64,000 bases of DNA from [Mycobacterium] nativiensis (GTDB lineage: Bacteria > Actinomycetota > Actinomycetes > Mycobacteriales > Mycobacteriaceae), in contig NZ_CP083986.1 of the NCBI RefSeq assembly GCF_020172685.1, positions 680,216 through 744,215 on the forward strand, given 5' to 3'. A program made the position numbers and the translations under genes. Below, piece after piece: positions 54,850-62,706 of this stretch. The notes under the pieces were generated by a model. That model worked only from the letters and a program-made list of their open reading frames with translations, did not search any database and was not told the DNA's origin. How positions within the stretch are numbered: the stretch's first letter is position 1; each line of letters opens with the position of its first letter.

Positions 54850-55843
54850 GCGCCCGCTCGACCGCTGACAGCACCATCCGGGTGGACGTGCGGGTACCGA
54901 TCGTGATGCGCACCGCGCCATCGGGGTAGTGACGAACCTGCAACCCGGTGCCGAAGAAGATCTCTCGCCACGGCCGGCCGGCCGCGGGCAGGTACACGAA
55001 GTTCGCCTGCGAGTCGGTGGTGTAGACACCCGCGGACCGCAGCCGCGCCTGCAGGTGGTGGCGTTCGGCGGTGATCTGCTCGATCCGTTGTCGCAGCTGC
55101 GCTTCGGCATCGTAGGAAGCCTCTACCGCCACCATGCAACTGGTGGGGATGCCGAACGGTATCTGCATGGCCCACAGCAGCGCCGCCGGTGCCGGTGCCG
55201 CCAGGCCGTAGCCGATCCGCAGGGCGGCCAGCCCGTAGGCTTTGGAGAAGGTCCGCAGCACCACCACATTCGGGAATCGCCCGATGAGCTCCGAGACATC
55301 GAGGCGCTGGTGCGGCGCGACGAATTCCCTGTAGGCCTCGTCGAGCAGCACGATGGTGTCACCGGGGATGTCCGTCAGGAACCGTTCGACATCGGTGGCG
55401 GACTCCAGCGTTCCGGTGGGGTTGTGCGGCCGGCACAGCACTACTACGCGGGCGCTGGCGGCGGCCCGGGCCATCGCGGTCAGGTCATGGTGGCCGTATC
55501 TATCCAGCGGGACTTCGACCGTCGTCAACCGGGCCATCCGGGCGAAGATCGGATAGCCGTCGAAAGTCGGCCGGCTCAGCACGATCCGATCACCGGGGCG
55601 GGTCATGGCGTGCAGAATCTGCATGGTCACACCGGACGCTCCGGCGCCGAGCATCACGGTCTCCTCGGGCACACGTGCGTGGTCGGCCACCAGCCGGCGC
55701 AACCGGGTGGGCAGGAAGTCCGGGTACCGGTTGGCCGCGCCGATGGACTGGATCAGTGCCGCGCTCACCGCCGGCAGCGGCGGAAAGGGATTCTCGTTGA
55801 GTGACAACGCGAACGGGTCGCCGGCCACCGACATAGGGGTCAT
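54734..55843 (-). CDS. PLP-dependent aminotransferase (HisC/aromatic type)
   Basis: This 369-residue fold-type I aminotransferase shows SLNENPFPPLPAV and MLGAGASGVTMQILHAM. It has the substrate/PLP region RPHNPTGT, Asp in VLLDEAYREF, and the PLP lysine in LRTFSKAYGLAALRIGYGLA. These are traits of histidinol-phosphate and aromatic aminotransferases. It is the last gene of the minus-strand operon, overlapping the KAS III-like gene by one base. The C-terminal 38 codons run into the convergent flavoprotein gene. In context it may supply or consume an aryl-pyruvate. Confidence 0.9.
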   Translation of the reverse strand: MTPMSVAGDPFALSLNENPFPPLPAVSAALIQSIGAANRYPDFLPTRLRRLVADHARVPEETVMLGAGASGVTMQILHAMTRPGDRIVLSRPTFDGYPIFARMARLTTVEVPLDRYGHHDLTAMARAAASARVVVLCRPHNPTGTLESATDVERFLTDIPGDTIVLLDEAYREFVAPHQRLDVSELIGRFPNVVVLRTFSKAYGLAALRIGYGLAAPAPAALLWAMQIPFGIPTSCMVAVEASYDAEAQLRQRIEQITAERHHLQARLRSAGVYTTDSQANFVYLPAAGRPWREIFFGTGLQVRHYPDGAVRITIGTRTSTRMVLSAVERALSGPADARHVRTPRATVHTPGSRPVGSTAERWPAPALG

Positions 55844-56862
55844 CAGGCTCGCCCTCCCCATCGGATGGCCGCTGCGCCGGCGAAGTCGCCGGCGTGGGCA
55901 AATCCGGCCATCACCACCACCTCGCCCGGGTTGAGCCGCTGCTCGGTGATCGCCCGATCCAGGTTGATCGGAATCCCGGCGCCGAACAGGTTGCCGCACT
56001 CATCAAAGGTATCGACGTGCCGTGAGTCGGGCAGTTCGAGCGCTTCGCGCCAATTGCGCAGGAACACCCGGTTGGGCTGATTGGTGACCAGGAGGCCGAT
56101 ATCGGCGGGACGCAGGCCATTTCGATGGCAGATCGCCAGCGCGACCTCGGGGACCTGCCGGTTGCCGCGCGCCATCACCTTGGTGATCTTGTCTTCGGTG
56201 AAGCCGATGTAGCCGGCACCGGGACCGGGCTGCCACCATTTGCGGGGCGGGTCGATGGTGTAGGTCATGTCACCGGCGTATTCGCCGTAGGTGCGGCACT
56301 CGACGTCGAGGATCGGCGATTGATCCGAGCACGTGACCAGTCCGACCGCCGCACCGTCGCCGGGTACCGAGGCCTGCGACTTGCCGCGCACTGCCGGCTG
56401 GTCGAAGACCTGGCCGGCGGCGTTCTGGGCGATCGCGATCAACGCGCTGCGTCCCGCTCCGGCCGCCAGCAGTTGCCGGGCTACGTTGAGGCCCAAGATG
56501 AATGCGGCACATCCGCCGTTGTGCAGATCCAGCACCGACGACGGGCGCATGCCGAGCCGGTGGGCGATGCCGCCGCCGGATCCGTTGAACGGAATGTCCG
56601 GCAACTGGGTGTGGGTGATCAACACGTCGACGCCTTCGATGACCTCGCGGCCGTGGCGCTCGATCAGTCCCTGCGCGGCCTGCTCGATCATGTCGGCCGC
56701 GGACTCGTCGGCGGCGACGTGGTGGCGGAGCTTGGGCGCCCGGAACATCACGTTGTCCCGCAACTCGTCGGATTCGGCGAACTGTGCGTAGTAGTCCGCG
56801 GGGATCGGTTCGCCGGGAAGGTAACTGGAGACGTCGGTCAGACTCACGGTGGGTGGGTTCAT
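55843..56862 (-). CDS. KAS III-like acyltransferase with altered active site
   Basis: This 339-residue thiolase-fold protein resembles FabH. The nucleophile Cys118 is present (LHNGGCAAFILGL), and the Asn of the triad is in DECGNLFGAG. The catalytic His of the usual PHQAN motif is replaced: the segment reads VTNQPN, with Asn261 at that place. Decarboxylating condensation needs this His, so the enzyme more likely transfers acyl groups than elongates chains. It starts 7 nt after the SRPBCC gene and overlaps the aminotransferase start. Confidence 0.85.
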   Translation of the reverse strand: MNPPTVSLTDVSSYLPGEPIPADYYAQFAESDELRDNVMFRAPKLRHHVAADESAADMIEQAAQGLIERHGREVIEGVDVLITHTQLPDIPFNGSGGGIAHRLGMRPSSVLDLHNGGCAAFILGLNVARQLLAAGAGRSALIAIAQNAAGQVFDQPAVRGKSQASVPGDGAAVGLVTCSDQSPILDVECRTYGEYAGDMTYTIDPPRKWWQPGPGAGYIGFTEDKITKVMARGNRQVPEVALAICHRNGLRPADIGLLVTNQPNRVFLRNWREALELPDSRHVDTFDECGNLFGAGIPINLDRAITEQRLNPGEVVVMAGFAHAGDFAGAAAIRWGGRA

Positions 56863-56869
56863 GATCGGC

Positions 56870-57535
56870 TCATCTCATCCAGGACGGTGTGATGGGCAGG
56901 CCGTTGTGGTGGCGGTACTCCGCGATGGCCTTGAGGTTCTTCATCTCCAGCAGGTGCCCGGCGCTGAACATGTCCCAGAAGTCGCCTACCCAGACCGGGC
57001 GCTGCGGCGGCGCGGCCTCCGGATACGGGTTGTCGTCGTAGAACGGGTGGTGGCAGTTGGTCCACAGCACCACCGATCCGGGCTTGTTCAGCACCACCTG
57101 GGCGTCGATGACCCGGAGCAGATAGATCATCCACAGGTGGTGGCCCTGATCCCATGCGCAGTGGTAGTCCACGGTGCGTGAGCGACTCTCGGCGACGGTG
57201 CGGGTGTAGATCTCGGTCTCCGAACCGAGCCGGTCGTGGGCGAGCCAGAGGCCGGGTTCGTCGGTGGGGGTGAAGCCGCGCAGACTGTAAGTCCACTCTT
57301 CCAGGCACCGGGTGTCGGCCAGGTAGTCGAACAGTTCGTCGGGCGGGCAGTCGATGTAGTCGTTCACGGTGCAGTAGTCACCGAAGACGACATCGTGCGG
57401 GTAGACCGACCGCATCATCTCCATGATGATCGGGGTGGCCACCTTGCGGGGGCTGGACTCTATCCGGACCAGGCCGTCGATGGCGTCGGCTGAACCGGTG
57501 TGGGCGGTGATATCAGCGAGTGCCGGCAGTGACAT
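56870..57535 (-). CDS. SRPBCC-fold (polyketide cyclase/START-like) protein
   Basis: From ATG 57535 the 221-residue protein has a START-like core: VNDYIDCPPDELFDYLADTR, EEWTYSLRGFTPTDEPG, YTRTVAESRSRTVDYHCAW. Such folds bind or cyclise hydrophobic ketides. A His- and Trp-rich C-terminal half (HHPFYDDNPYPE, VGDFWDMFSAGHLLEMKN) is not typical and could add metal ligands. The start lies 23 nt inside the ThDP gene, so the two are coupled. Confidence 0.8.
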   Translation of the reverse strand: MSLPALADITAHTGSADAIDGLVRIESSPRKVATPIIMEMMRSVYPHDVVFGDYCTVNDYIDCPPDELFDYLADTRCLEEWTYSLRGFTPTDEPGLWLAHDRLGSETEIYTRTVAESRSRTVDYHCAWDQGHHLWMIYLLRVIDAQVVLNKPGSVVLWTNCHHPFYDDNPYPEAAPPQRPVWVGDFWDMFSAGHLLEMKNLKAIAEYRHHNGLPITPSWMR

Positions 57536-59222
57536 AGCGGTGATCCTCCTGACGGGTTGGTGCGGCAGCGGAAAGAAACGGTGCGAACGGCGGGATCTCA
57601 TCGGCGGCGCATTCGACGCTGACCACTGACGGGCCGTCGTGGGCCAGCGCGGTGCGCAACGCGGCGCCGAATCCGCCGGCGTCCGCCGTCTCGATCGCGT
57701 TGAGTCCCGGGAACATCGACGCCAGGCCGGCGCCGAGATGGCTGGGGGTGTAGCGGTTGTAGCTGTGCAATCCGTCGTAGAACAGTCGTTCGCGAGTCAC
57801 GCACATGCCGTGGGCGTTGTTGTTGAGCAACACGAACAGGACCGGGAGCCGGTACTGCACCGCGGTGTGGATCTCCATGCCGTGCATGAAGAACGCGCCG
57901 TCACCGGCGATCACCACGGTGCGCCGGCCGCGGCCCAACGCCGTCCCGATGCCGGCGCCGAAGCTGTATCCCATCCCGCCCATGCCCAGGGCGACCAGGA
58001 AGCGGCCGCCGCGCCGCGGCGGCAGGTAATGGATTGCTGCGGCTCCCGTGTTTCCCGCGTCGACGACGATGTCGACGCTGTCCGGTAGTTCATGGTCGAG
58101 CACCCGCATCGTGTCGCGGTAGCGCACCCCTGGCCCGGCGTAGGGCGGCGGCCGTAACTCGGTGCGCGGCAGGGTGTCGGGTACCCGCAGCCACCGCGGC
58201 CGCCCGGGCCCGGTCAGCGCGCTGCACAGCCTGCTCAGCGACGCCTGCAGGTCGATCGTCTGCACGTGGGTGCACGGAAGATACGGTGGCGCCGAGCCGA
58301 TCGACACGGTACGGACACCGGCCAGCGCCGCATCGAGACCGGCGCGCGCGGTCTGCGACAACCGGGTGCCCACCACCAGGCACAGTGCACTGGCCGCGAC
58401 CGCTTCGGCGACCGAGGGGTTACCCATCACGCCGGCCACACCCAGCGCCGAGGACGCACCGAAACCCGTTGTGCCGGAGACATCCTTGGCGTCGGGAACG
58501 CACACCACCCGCGCCCGCAGCATGGCGCGCAGTTCCTCGAGTTCATTCCGGGCGTCGTCGCGGGCCACCTGTTCGCCCGCGATGATCGTCACCGGGCCGT
58601 GGGCCCCGCGCAGCGCGTGCAGGATCGGCTGCGGGTTGCCGATCGGTGGCCGCTCGGAATCGTGTATGCCGTTGCGCAGGCAGGTGCCGATCGTGATGAT
58701 GCCCTGCTGAACGTCCTTGGGTAACAACAGCACCGCCGGCCCGCCGCGACGGGCGGCGCCAATGGCGCGCGGCAACGCCGCGACGATGTCGTCGGGGTCC
58801 AGCACCCGCTCGCAGAAGAGCGACACTCCCGCGAACAACGCCTGCGCGTCCAGCGCGCCGTTGCGGCCGCTGGTGTCCTGAAAGCTGCCGCGGCCGTCCA
58901 TCGCGTGTGGGGCCTGGCCGACCAGCGCCAGTACCGGCACCCGGCTGGCCAGTGATTCACCCAGTCCCGCGATCAGGTTCAGCGCGCCGCCGCCCGACGT
59001 CGCGGCCACCACCCCCAACCCGGCGCCGCTGCGGCTGTATCCATCGGCCATGGTGGCGGCGCCGAACTCGTGCTTGGCCAGCACCGTCGTGATGTCGGTC
59101 CGGAAATACGCTGCGTCGTAAAGATCTTCGATGTTCGCTCCGTCGACGCCGAAGATGTGGCGTACTCCCGCTGGCGGCAGCTGGGCGACGATGTGGTCGA
59201 CAGCGGAGTAGTTCCTCGACAT
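57513..59222 (-). CDS. Thiamine-diphosphate-dependent enzyme (acetolactate-synthase-like)
   Basis: This 569-residue three-domain ThDP enzyme has the cofactor Glu in VLAKHEFGAATMADGYSR, TSGGGALNLIAGLGES, FQDTSGRNG, and the ThDP-Mg motif IAGDGAFFMHGMEIHTAVQY with LLNNNAHGM. It resembles acetolactate synthase or benzoylformate-type enzymes but sits among KAS III-like, SRPBCC and aminotransferase genes, so an acyloin-forming role is plausible. ATG 59222 lies 6 nt after a SigL -10 element. Confidence 0.9.
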   Translation of the reverse strand: MSRNYSAVDHIVAQLPPAGVRHIFGVDGANIEDLYDAAYFRTDITTVLAKHEFGAATMADGYSRSGAGLGVVAATSGGGALNLIAGLGESLASRVPVLALVGQAPHAMDGRGSFQDTSGRNGALDAQALFAGVSLFCERVLDPDDIVAALPRAIGAARRGGPAVLLLPKDVQQGIITIGTCLRNGIHDSERPPIGNPQPILHALRGAHGPVTIIAGEQVARDDARNELEELRAMLRARVVCVPDAKDVSGTTGFGASSALGVAGVMGNPSVAEAVAASALCLVVGTRLSQTARAGLDAALAGVRTVSIGSAPPYLPCTHVQTIDLQASLSRLCSALTGPGRPRWLRVPDTLPRTELRPPPYAGPGVRYRDTMRVLDHELPDSVDIVVDAGNTGAAAIHYLPPRRGGRFLVALGMGGMGYSFGAGIGTALGRGRRTVVIAGDGAFFMHGMEIHTAVQYRLPVLFVLLNNNAHGMCVTRERLFYDGLHSYNRYTPSHLGAGLASMFPGLNAIETADAGGFGAALRTALAHDGPSVVSVECAADEIPPFAPFLSAAAPTRQEDHRYVTAGTR

Positions 59223-59228
59223 GCCAGT

Positions 59229-59256
59229 GACACGGCGGCCGACCGGCATTGGTTCA
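59229..59256 (-). promoter_or_regulatory. SigL promoter for the ThDP-enzyme operon
   Basis: On the minus strand TGAACC (59251-59256), 16 nt, CGTGTC (59229-59234), then 6 nt to ATG 59222. The -35 element lies across the rslA stop codon. Confidence 0.85.
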
Positions 59257-59997
59257 CATGGCGCGTTCCAGCAGCACCTTGCCGTTGTCGGCGGAAACCA
59301 CCTGTACCGACGCGATCTTGTCGGTGGGCGTCGAGATGCTGCCGGCCGGCGTCGCGGTGTGCCCGGGCTGTGCCACCCAGGTCGCCAGGCGGGTCTGGGT
59401 GCCGTCGCGGTCGATGACCACCAGGGCCAAAGTGTCGTGATGCGCGGTCACCGGAGCCAGGCAGACGCAGCTCAAGTCGATGAAGCTGCCCCAGGGCTTG
59501 CTGCTGACCGCGACGGTCGAGGCCAGCTCGGTGGTACCCACCTGCGCCATCGGCAACGCCTCCTGCGTCGACGACGGGGACGGGGAGCCTCCGACACCGA
59601 CCAGGACACCGATTCCCAACACCGCGGCAGCGGCACTGCTGGCCGCCCAGGTCACCAACCGGGTGCGGCGGCGGCGCCGGCGCACCGTGCTCAGCAGCGA
59701 CGGCAACAGCTCCGGCGAGAGCTTGGGAACCACGACCGCCTGGTCGCCGTCGGCGATGGCGGCAACGGTGCTGTGTTCGAGCTGCGAAAGCAGGGCGGGC
59801 ACGCCGCTGATCTCTGCGACCGCGCTCCGGCATGCCGAACAGCCGGTCAGATGCTGCTCGAACTCACGACGGTCGGCTGCGGACAGCGAACCCAGTACGT
59901 AGGCGGCGTCCCACATCGCGTAGCGGTGGTCCCCGTCATCCGGAACCGCACGGGGTCCGCCGTAACCGGCCGGACCGAATTCGCGTGGCGGCGTCAT
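59254..59997 (-). CDS. rslA: Zinc anti-sigma factor RslA
   Basis: RslA holds SigL inactive at the membrane until a redox signal releases its zinc. The 247 residues have an N-terminal ZAS domain with His-x3-Cys-x2-Cys in EQHLTGCSACRSAV after YAMWDAAYVLGSLSAADRRE. One membrane helix follows (about 112-135, LVTWAASSAAAAVLGIGVLV), then an exported domain with a CVCL pair. It overlaps sigL by ATGA (59994-59997). Length and motifs match Rv0736. Confidence 0.93.
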   Translation of the reverse strand: MTPPREFGPAGYGGPRAVPDDGDHRYAMWDAAYVLGSLSAADRREFEQHLTGCSACRSAVAEISGVPALLSQLEHSTVAAIADGDQAVVVPKLSPELLPSLLSTVRRRRRRTRLVTWAASSAAAAVLGIGVLVGVGGSPSPSSTQEALPMAQVGTTELASTVAVSSKPWGSFIDLSCVCLAPVTAHHDTLALVVIDRDGTQTRLATWVAQPGHTATPAGSISTPTDKIASVQVVSADNGKVLLERAM

Positions 59998-60527
59998 CGT
60001 GTCACCCCCATCTCCTGCAAGGCGAGTCGCAGTGCCCGCACCGCATAGTGCAGGCGGGATTTAACCGTTCCCTCGGCGATCCCGAGGTCTTCGGCGATCT
60101 GTGTGGTTGTCCATCCACGGTAATAGGACCGTTCGATCACAGCCTGGTGTTCCTTCGACAGTTGGGTCATGGCGTCGCCGATCAACATCCGATCCAGTGC
60201 GTTGTCCACTTCGTCGCGAGTGGGCTGCTCTGGTGGGGCCGTCTCGTCGAACAGGGCGACGACGTTGCGGTACTGGGCGCTGCGGCGCTCATCGATGATC
60301 ATGTTGCGTGCGACGGTGCACAGCCAGGCCCGCGGCGAGCGCTCGGGGTCGCTGAAGACCTCCGGGTGCTGCCAGGCACGCAGCAGCGTCTCCTGGACGA
60401 CGTCTTCGGCGCGGCTCCGGTCGCCGGTCAGGCGCAGCGCGTAGCGCCACAACACTGCGGCGTGCTCGTCGTAGAGCGTCTTCATCAACGCGGCTTCATG
60501 GTCCGGCGGGATACCGACTCGAGGCAT
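59994..60527 (-). CDS. sigL: ECF sigma factor SigL
   Basis: This 177-residue ECF sigma factor has region 2 (LYDEHAAVLWRYALRLTG, AEDVVQETLLRAWQHPE, RAWLCTVARNMIIDERR) and region 4 (LSKEHQAVIERSYYRGWTT, IAEDLGIAEGTVKSRLHYAV). The size equals SigL of M. tuberculosis, whose regulon includes a type III PKS, an ICMT-like protein, an oxidoreductase and its own operon. The same kinds of genes surround it here behind matching promoters. AGGAGGTG precedes ATG 60527, and a SigL promoter lies upstream. Confidence 0.94.
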   Translation of the reverse strand: MPRVGIPPDHEAALMKTLYDEHAAVLWRYALRLTGDRSRAEDVVQETLLRAWQHPEVFSDPERSPRAWLCTVARNMIIDERRSAQYRNVVALFDETAPPEQPTRDEVDNALDRMLIGDAMTQLSKEHQAVIERSYYRGWTTTQIAEDLGIAEGTVKSRLHYAVRALRLALQEMGVTR

Positions 60528-60547
60528 GGTGTCACCTCCTGCCTAAT

Positions 60548-60575
60548 AACACGACGTGGATATCCGACGGGTTCA
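60548..60575 (-). promoter_or_regulatory. SigL autoregulatory promoter
   Basis: On the minus strand TGAACC (60570-60575), 16 nt, CGTGTT (60548-60553), about 20 nt before the sigL ATG. Confidence 0.85.
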
Positions 60576-60577
60576 GC

Positions 60578-62191
60578 TCAGTCGGGCATCCAGTTCCCGT
60601 GGAACCCGTGCGGAACGCGGCGCGGCAACCGCACCCGGGCGACCGGTTTGCCGCCGAAGTCGGAGGCGTCGATGATCACCAGGTCGCTGCCGTCGCGCAC
60701 CGGGTCATAGACGTAGGTCAGATACCAGCCGGCCGATTCGTCCGACTGGCCCGGCGACGGTGCGAACACCGCCTCACCGGGTGCACCGGATGCGCCGTTG
60801 ACGCCGAACCGGTGCACCTGCGCGTCTCCGCGCGCCAGGTCGTAGCGGATCAGGCCGTTGCTGGTGACCGTGACGGCGTAGCGGGCGTCCGCGCCGACCA
60901 ACCGATCGTCGACGCGGGGGAACTCGATGTCGCGGTCGTCGAGCTGGGCCTCCTCGACCACACCGGAATCCAGGTTGATCGTCCAGCGCCACAGCACGGC
61001 GTCGGTCTCGAAATCGCTATTGTTGCGCCACATCTCCGGGTAGCGGACCACCTGCAGGACGATCTCGGCACCCCGGTCGAACGCGTTGGCGATGTGGAAC
61101 ACGTAGCAGGGATCGATGTCGAACCAGCGGACCGGACCGTACGGGTCGTCGCGGCGCAGCACCCCCAGCCGGGCGCCGTAGTGCTCGTCCCAGCGGAACG
61201 GCAGGTCGCGTTCGTAGCGGGCGGTGAGCGCGACGTCCAGGTTGAACACCAGCGGCAGGTCCATGAACACGACGTGTTCGGCGGTCAGCGCGAAGTCGTG
61301 CATGAGCGTCATCCCGGGCACGTCAATAGGGCGGCGGATGATGAGGTCGCCGTCGGCGGTTGCGCGGTAGTAGTTGACGTGCGGGTCGAAGATGTCGCCG
61401 TGGCCGAAGAAATGCAGCTCGCCGGTGGTGGGGCAGATCTTGGGGTGCGCGGCCATGGAATCGGCCAGTTTGCCGGCGAAGTCGTAGACGCCCAACGTCT
61501 TGAGGTCATTGGTGATCTCATACGGCAGCGAGGACTCCATCAGCGCCAGTGTCTTGCCGGCGTGGCGGATCACGTGGGTGTTGGCCACGCTGGAGTGCAG
61601 GTCGCGACTGCCGTCGGGGTTGAAGAGCTGCAGCGGTTGACCGAAGCTCTCGGTGCGCACCCAGCGGTTGCGGTACCAGGCCGCCCGGCCGTTCTCGAGC
61701 CGCACGCCGTGGACCATGCCGTCACCGGTGCACCAATGCCCGCCCGCCTCGCGCGGGTTGGGTCCGTTGCGCAGGTACCAGCCGTTCAGTTCGGCCGGGA
61801 TGGTGCCCTGCACCGGCAGGTCGAACGCGGTGAGTTCGTCGGGGACCGGGGCGTAGTTGCCGGTGCGGAAGATCGGCAGCACCGTCTCCGGGGGCTGGAG
61901 CACCGCGACCGATCCGCTGGATTCCGGGCGATCCGAGCCGTTGAGGGTGCGGTGGGTGACGGTGGTCAGCGAAACCTGCCCGGCCAGCAGCGCATCGTCG
62001 TCGATCGCGGTGACGTCGTCGCGGTTCAGCAGCGACAGCAGCGCCGGCATCCCCGACAGTTCGTTCACCGAGTCCCGGCACGACGGGCACTCGCCGAGGT
62101 GCGTCTCGAACTCGCGATGGTCGGACTCCGACAGCGATCCCAGCACGTAGGCGGCATCCCACAGGGCGTACTCGTGGCGAGATGTGGTCAT
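60578..62191 (-). CDS. Fusion of a ZAS anti-sigma domain to a carotenoid cleavage oxygenase
   Basis: The 537-residue protein has two parts. Residues 1-60 are a near copy of the RslA zinc domain (YALWDAAYVLGSLSESDHRE, then THLGECPSCRDSVNEL with His-x3-Cys-x2-Cys). After a linker, residues from about 85 to the end are a carotenoid/RPE65-type oxygenase with its four iron-binding His regions: AAHPKICP, TLMHDFAL, CYVFHIANAFDRG and GFHGNWM. Unlike RslA it has no membrane helix. ATG 62191 overlaps the upstream region-4-only sigma gene by 4 nt, exactly as rslA overlaps sigL. The enzyme would cleave carotenoid- or stilbene-like double bonds. Confidence 0.9.
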   Translation of the reverse strand: MTTSRHEYALWDAAYVLGSLSESDHREFETHLGECPSCRDSVNELSGMPALLSLLNRDDVTAIDDDALLAGQVSLTTVTHRTLNGSDRPESSGSVAVLQPPETVLPIFRTGNYAPVPDELTAFDLPVQGTIPAELNGWYLRNGPNPREAGGHWCTGDGMVHGVRLENGRAAWYRNRWVRTESFGQPLQLFNPDGSRDLHSSVANTHVIRHAGKTLALMESSLPYEITNDLKTLGVYDFAGKLADSMAAHPKICPTTGELHFFGHGDIFDPHVNYYRATADGDLIIRRPIDVPGMTLMHDFALTAEHVVFMDLPLVFNLDVALTARYERDLPFRWDEHYGARLGVLRRDDPYGPVRWFDIDPCYVFHIANAFDRGAEIVLQVVRYPEMWRNNSDFETDAVLWRWTINLDSGVVEEAQLDDRDIEFPRVDDRLVGADARYAVTVTSNGLIRYDLARGDAQVHRFGVNGASGAPGEAVFAPSPGQSDESAGWYLTYVYDPVRDGSDLVIIDASDFGGKPVARVRLPRRVPHGFHGNWMPD

Positions 62192-62586
62192 GGCGCCACT
62201 CCCATGTCGCGAAGTGTCCGCTGGAGGGTGCGCAGCGCGTAGTGCAGCTGTGCTTTCACGCTGGCTTCGGCGATGCCCAGGTCGGCGGCGATCTGCCCGG
62301 TGGTCCAGCCGTGGAAGAAAGCCCGGCCGAGCAGCACCCGGTTGTCGGAGGACAGCTGCGCCAAGGCGTCGACGACCAGGGGCCGCGCTTCGTGCTGGGT
62401 GGCGCTCGTCGTGTACGGGGACAGGCCACGCCTGCCGAGGGGGGCCCAGCCGGGGTCGTCGGCGGTCATCTGCGCGGCACCCGTGACCAGGCACGACGGC
62501 ACCGGCCGCACGTGCGGGACTGCGCGGCCGGGGCCTGCTTGCGGTCGAGTCTCGAATTGTCGCTGGTTCTCCCGATACCCATACAC
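62188..62586 (-). CDS. Region-4-only SigL-like protein (no sigma region 2)
   Basis: The 132-residue frame ends in a complete sigma region 4 (DALAQLSSDNRVLLGRAFF, GWTTGQIAADLGIAEASVK, LHYALRTLQRTLRDMG) very like that of SigL. The N-terminal half shows no trace of region 2 and is low in structure. Without region 2 it cannot open a -10 element, so it may act as a decoy, an adaptor, or be decayed. The start may be GTG 62586 or ATG 62469 (93 residues). A short frame from ATG 62582 ends in a 4-nt overlap with ATG 62469. It overlaps the fusion gene by ATGA. A SigL promoter lies upstream. Confidence 0.75.
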   Translation of the reverse strand: MYGYRENQRQFETRPQAGPGRAVPHVRPVPSCLVTGAAQMTADDPGWAPLGRRGLSPYTTSATQHEARPLVVDALAQLSSDNRVLLGRAFFHGWTTGQIAADLGIAEASVKAQLHYALRTLQRTLRDMGVAP

Positions 62587-62601
62587 CAGCCTCCCGGAAG
62601 T

Positions 62602-62629
62602 GACACGAGGCGACGGCTCGTTCGGTTCA
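62602..62629 (-). promoter_or_regulatory. SigL promoter for the second sigma/anti-sigma-like pair
   Basis: On the minus strand TGAACC (62624-62629), 16 nt, CGTGTC (62602-62607). GGGAGG lies between it and GTG 62586. Confidence 0.85.
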
Positions 62630-62706
62630 CATCAGGTGTTCCTGGTTTCCAGTGTGTGCCGCGCGGCGCGGCGGCGGTAGGGGCCGGGGAATCTTTGACG
62701 GCGCCG

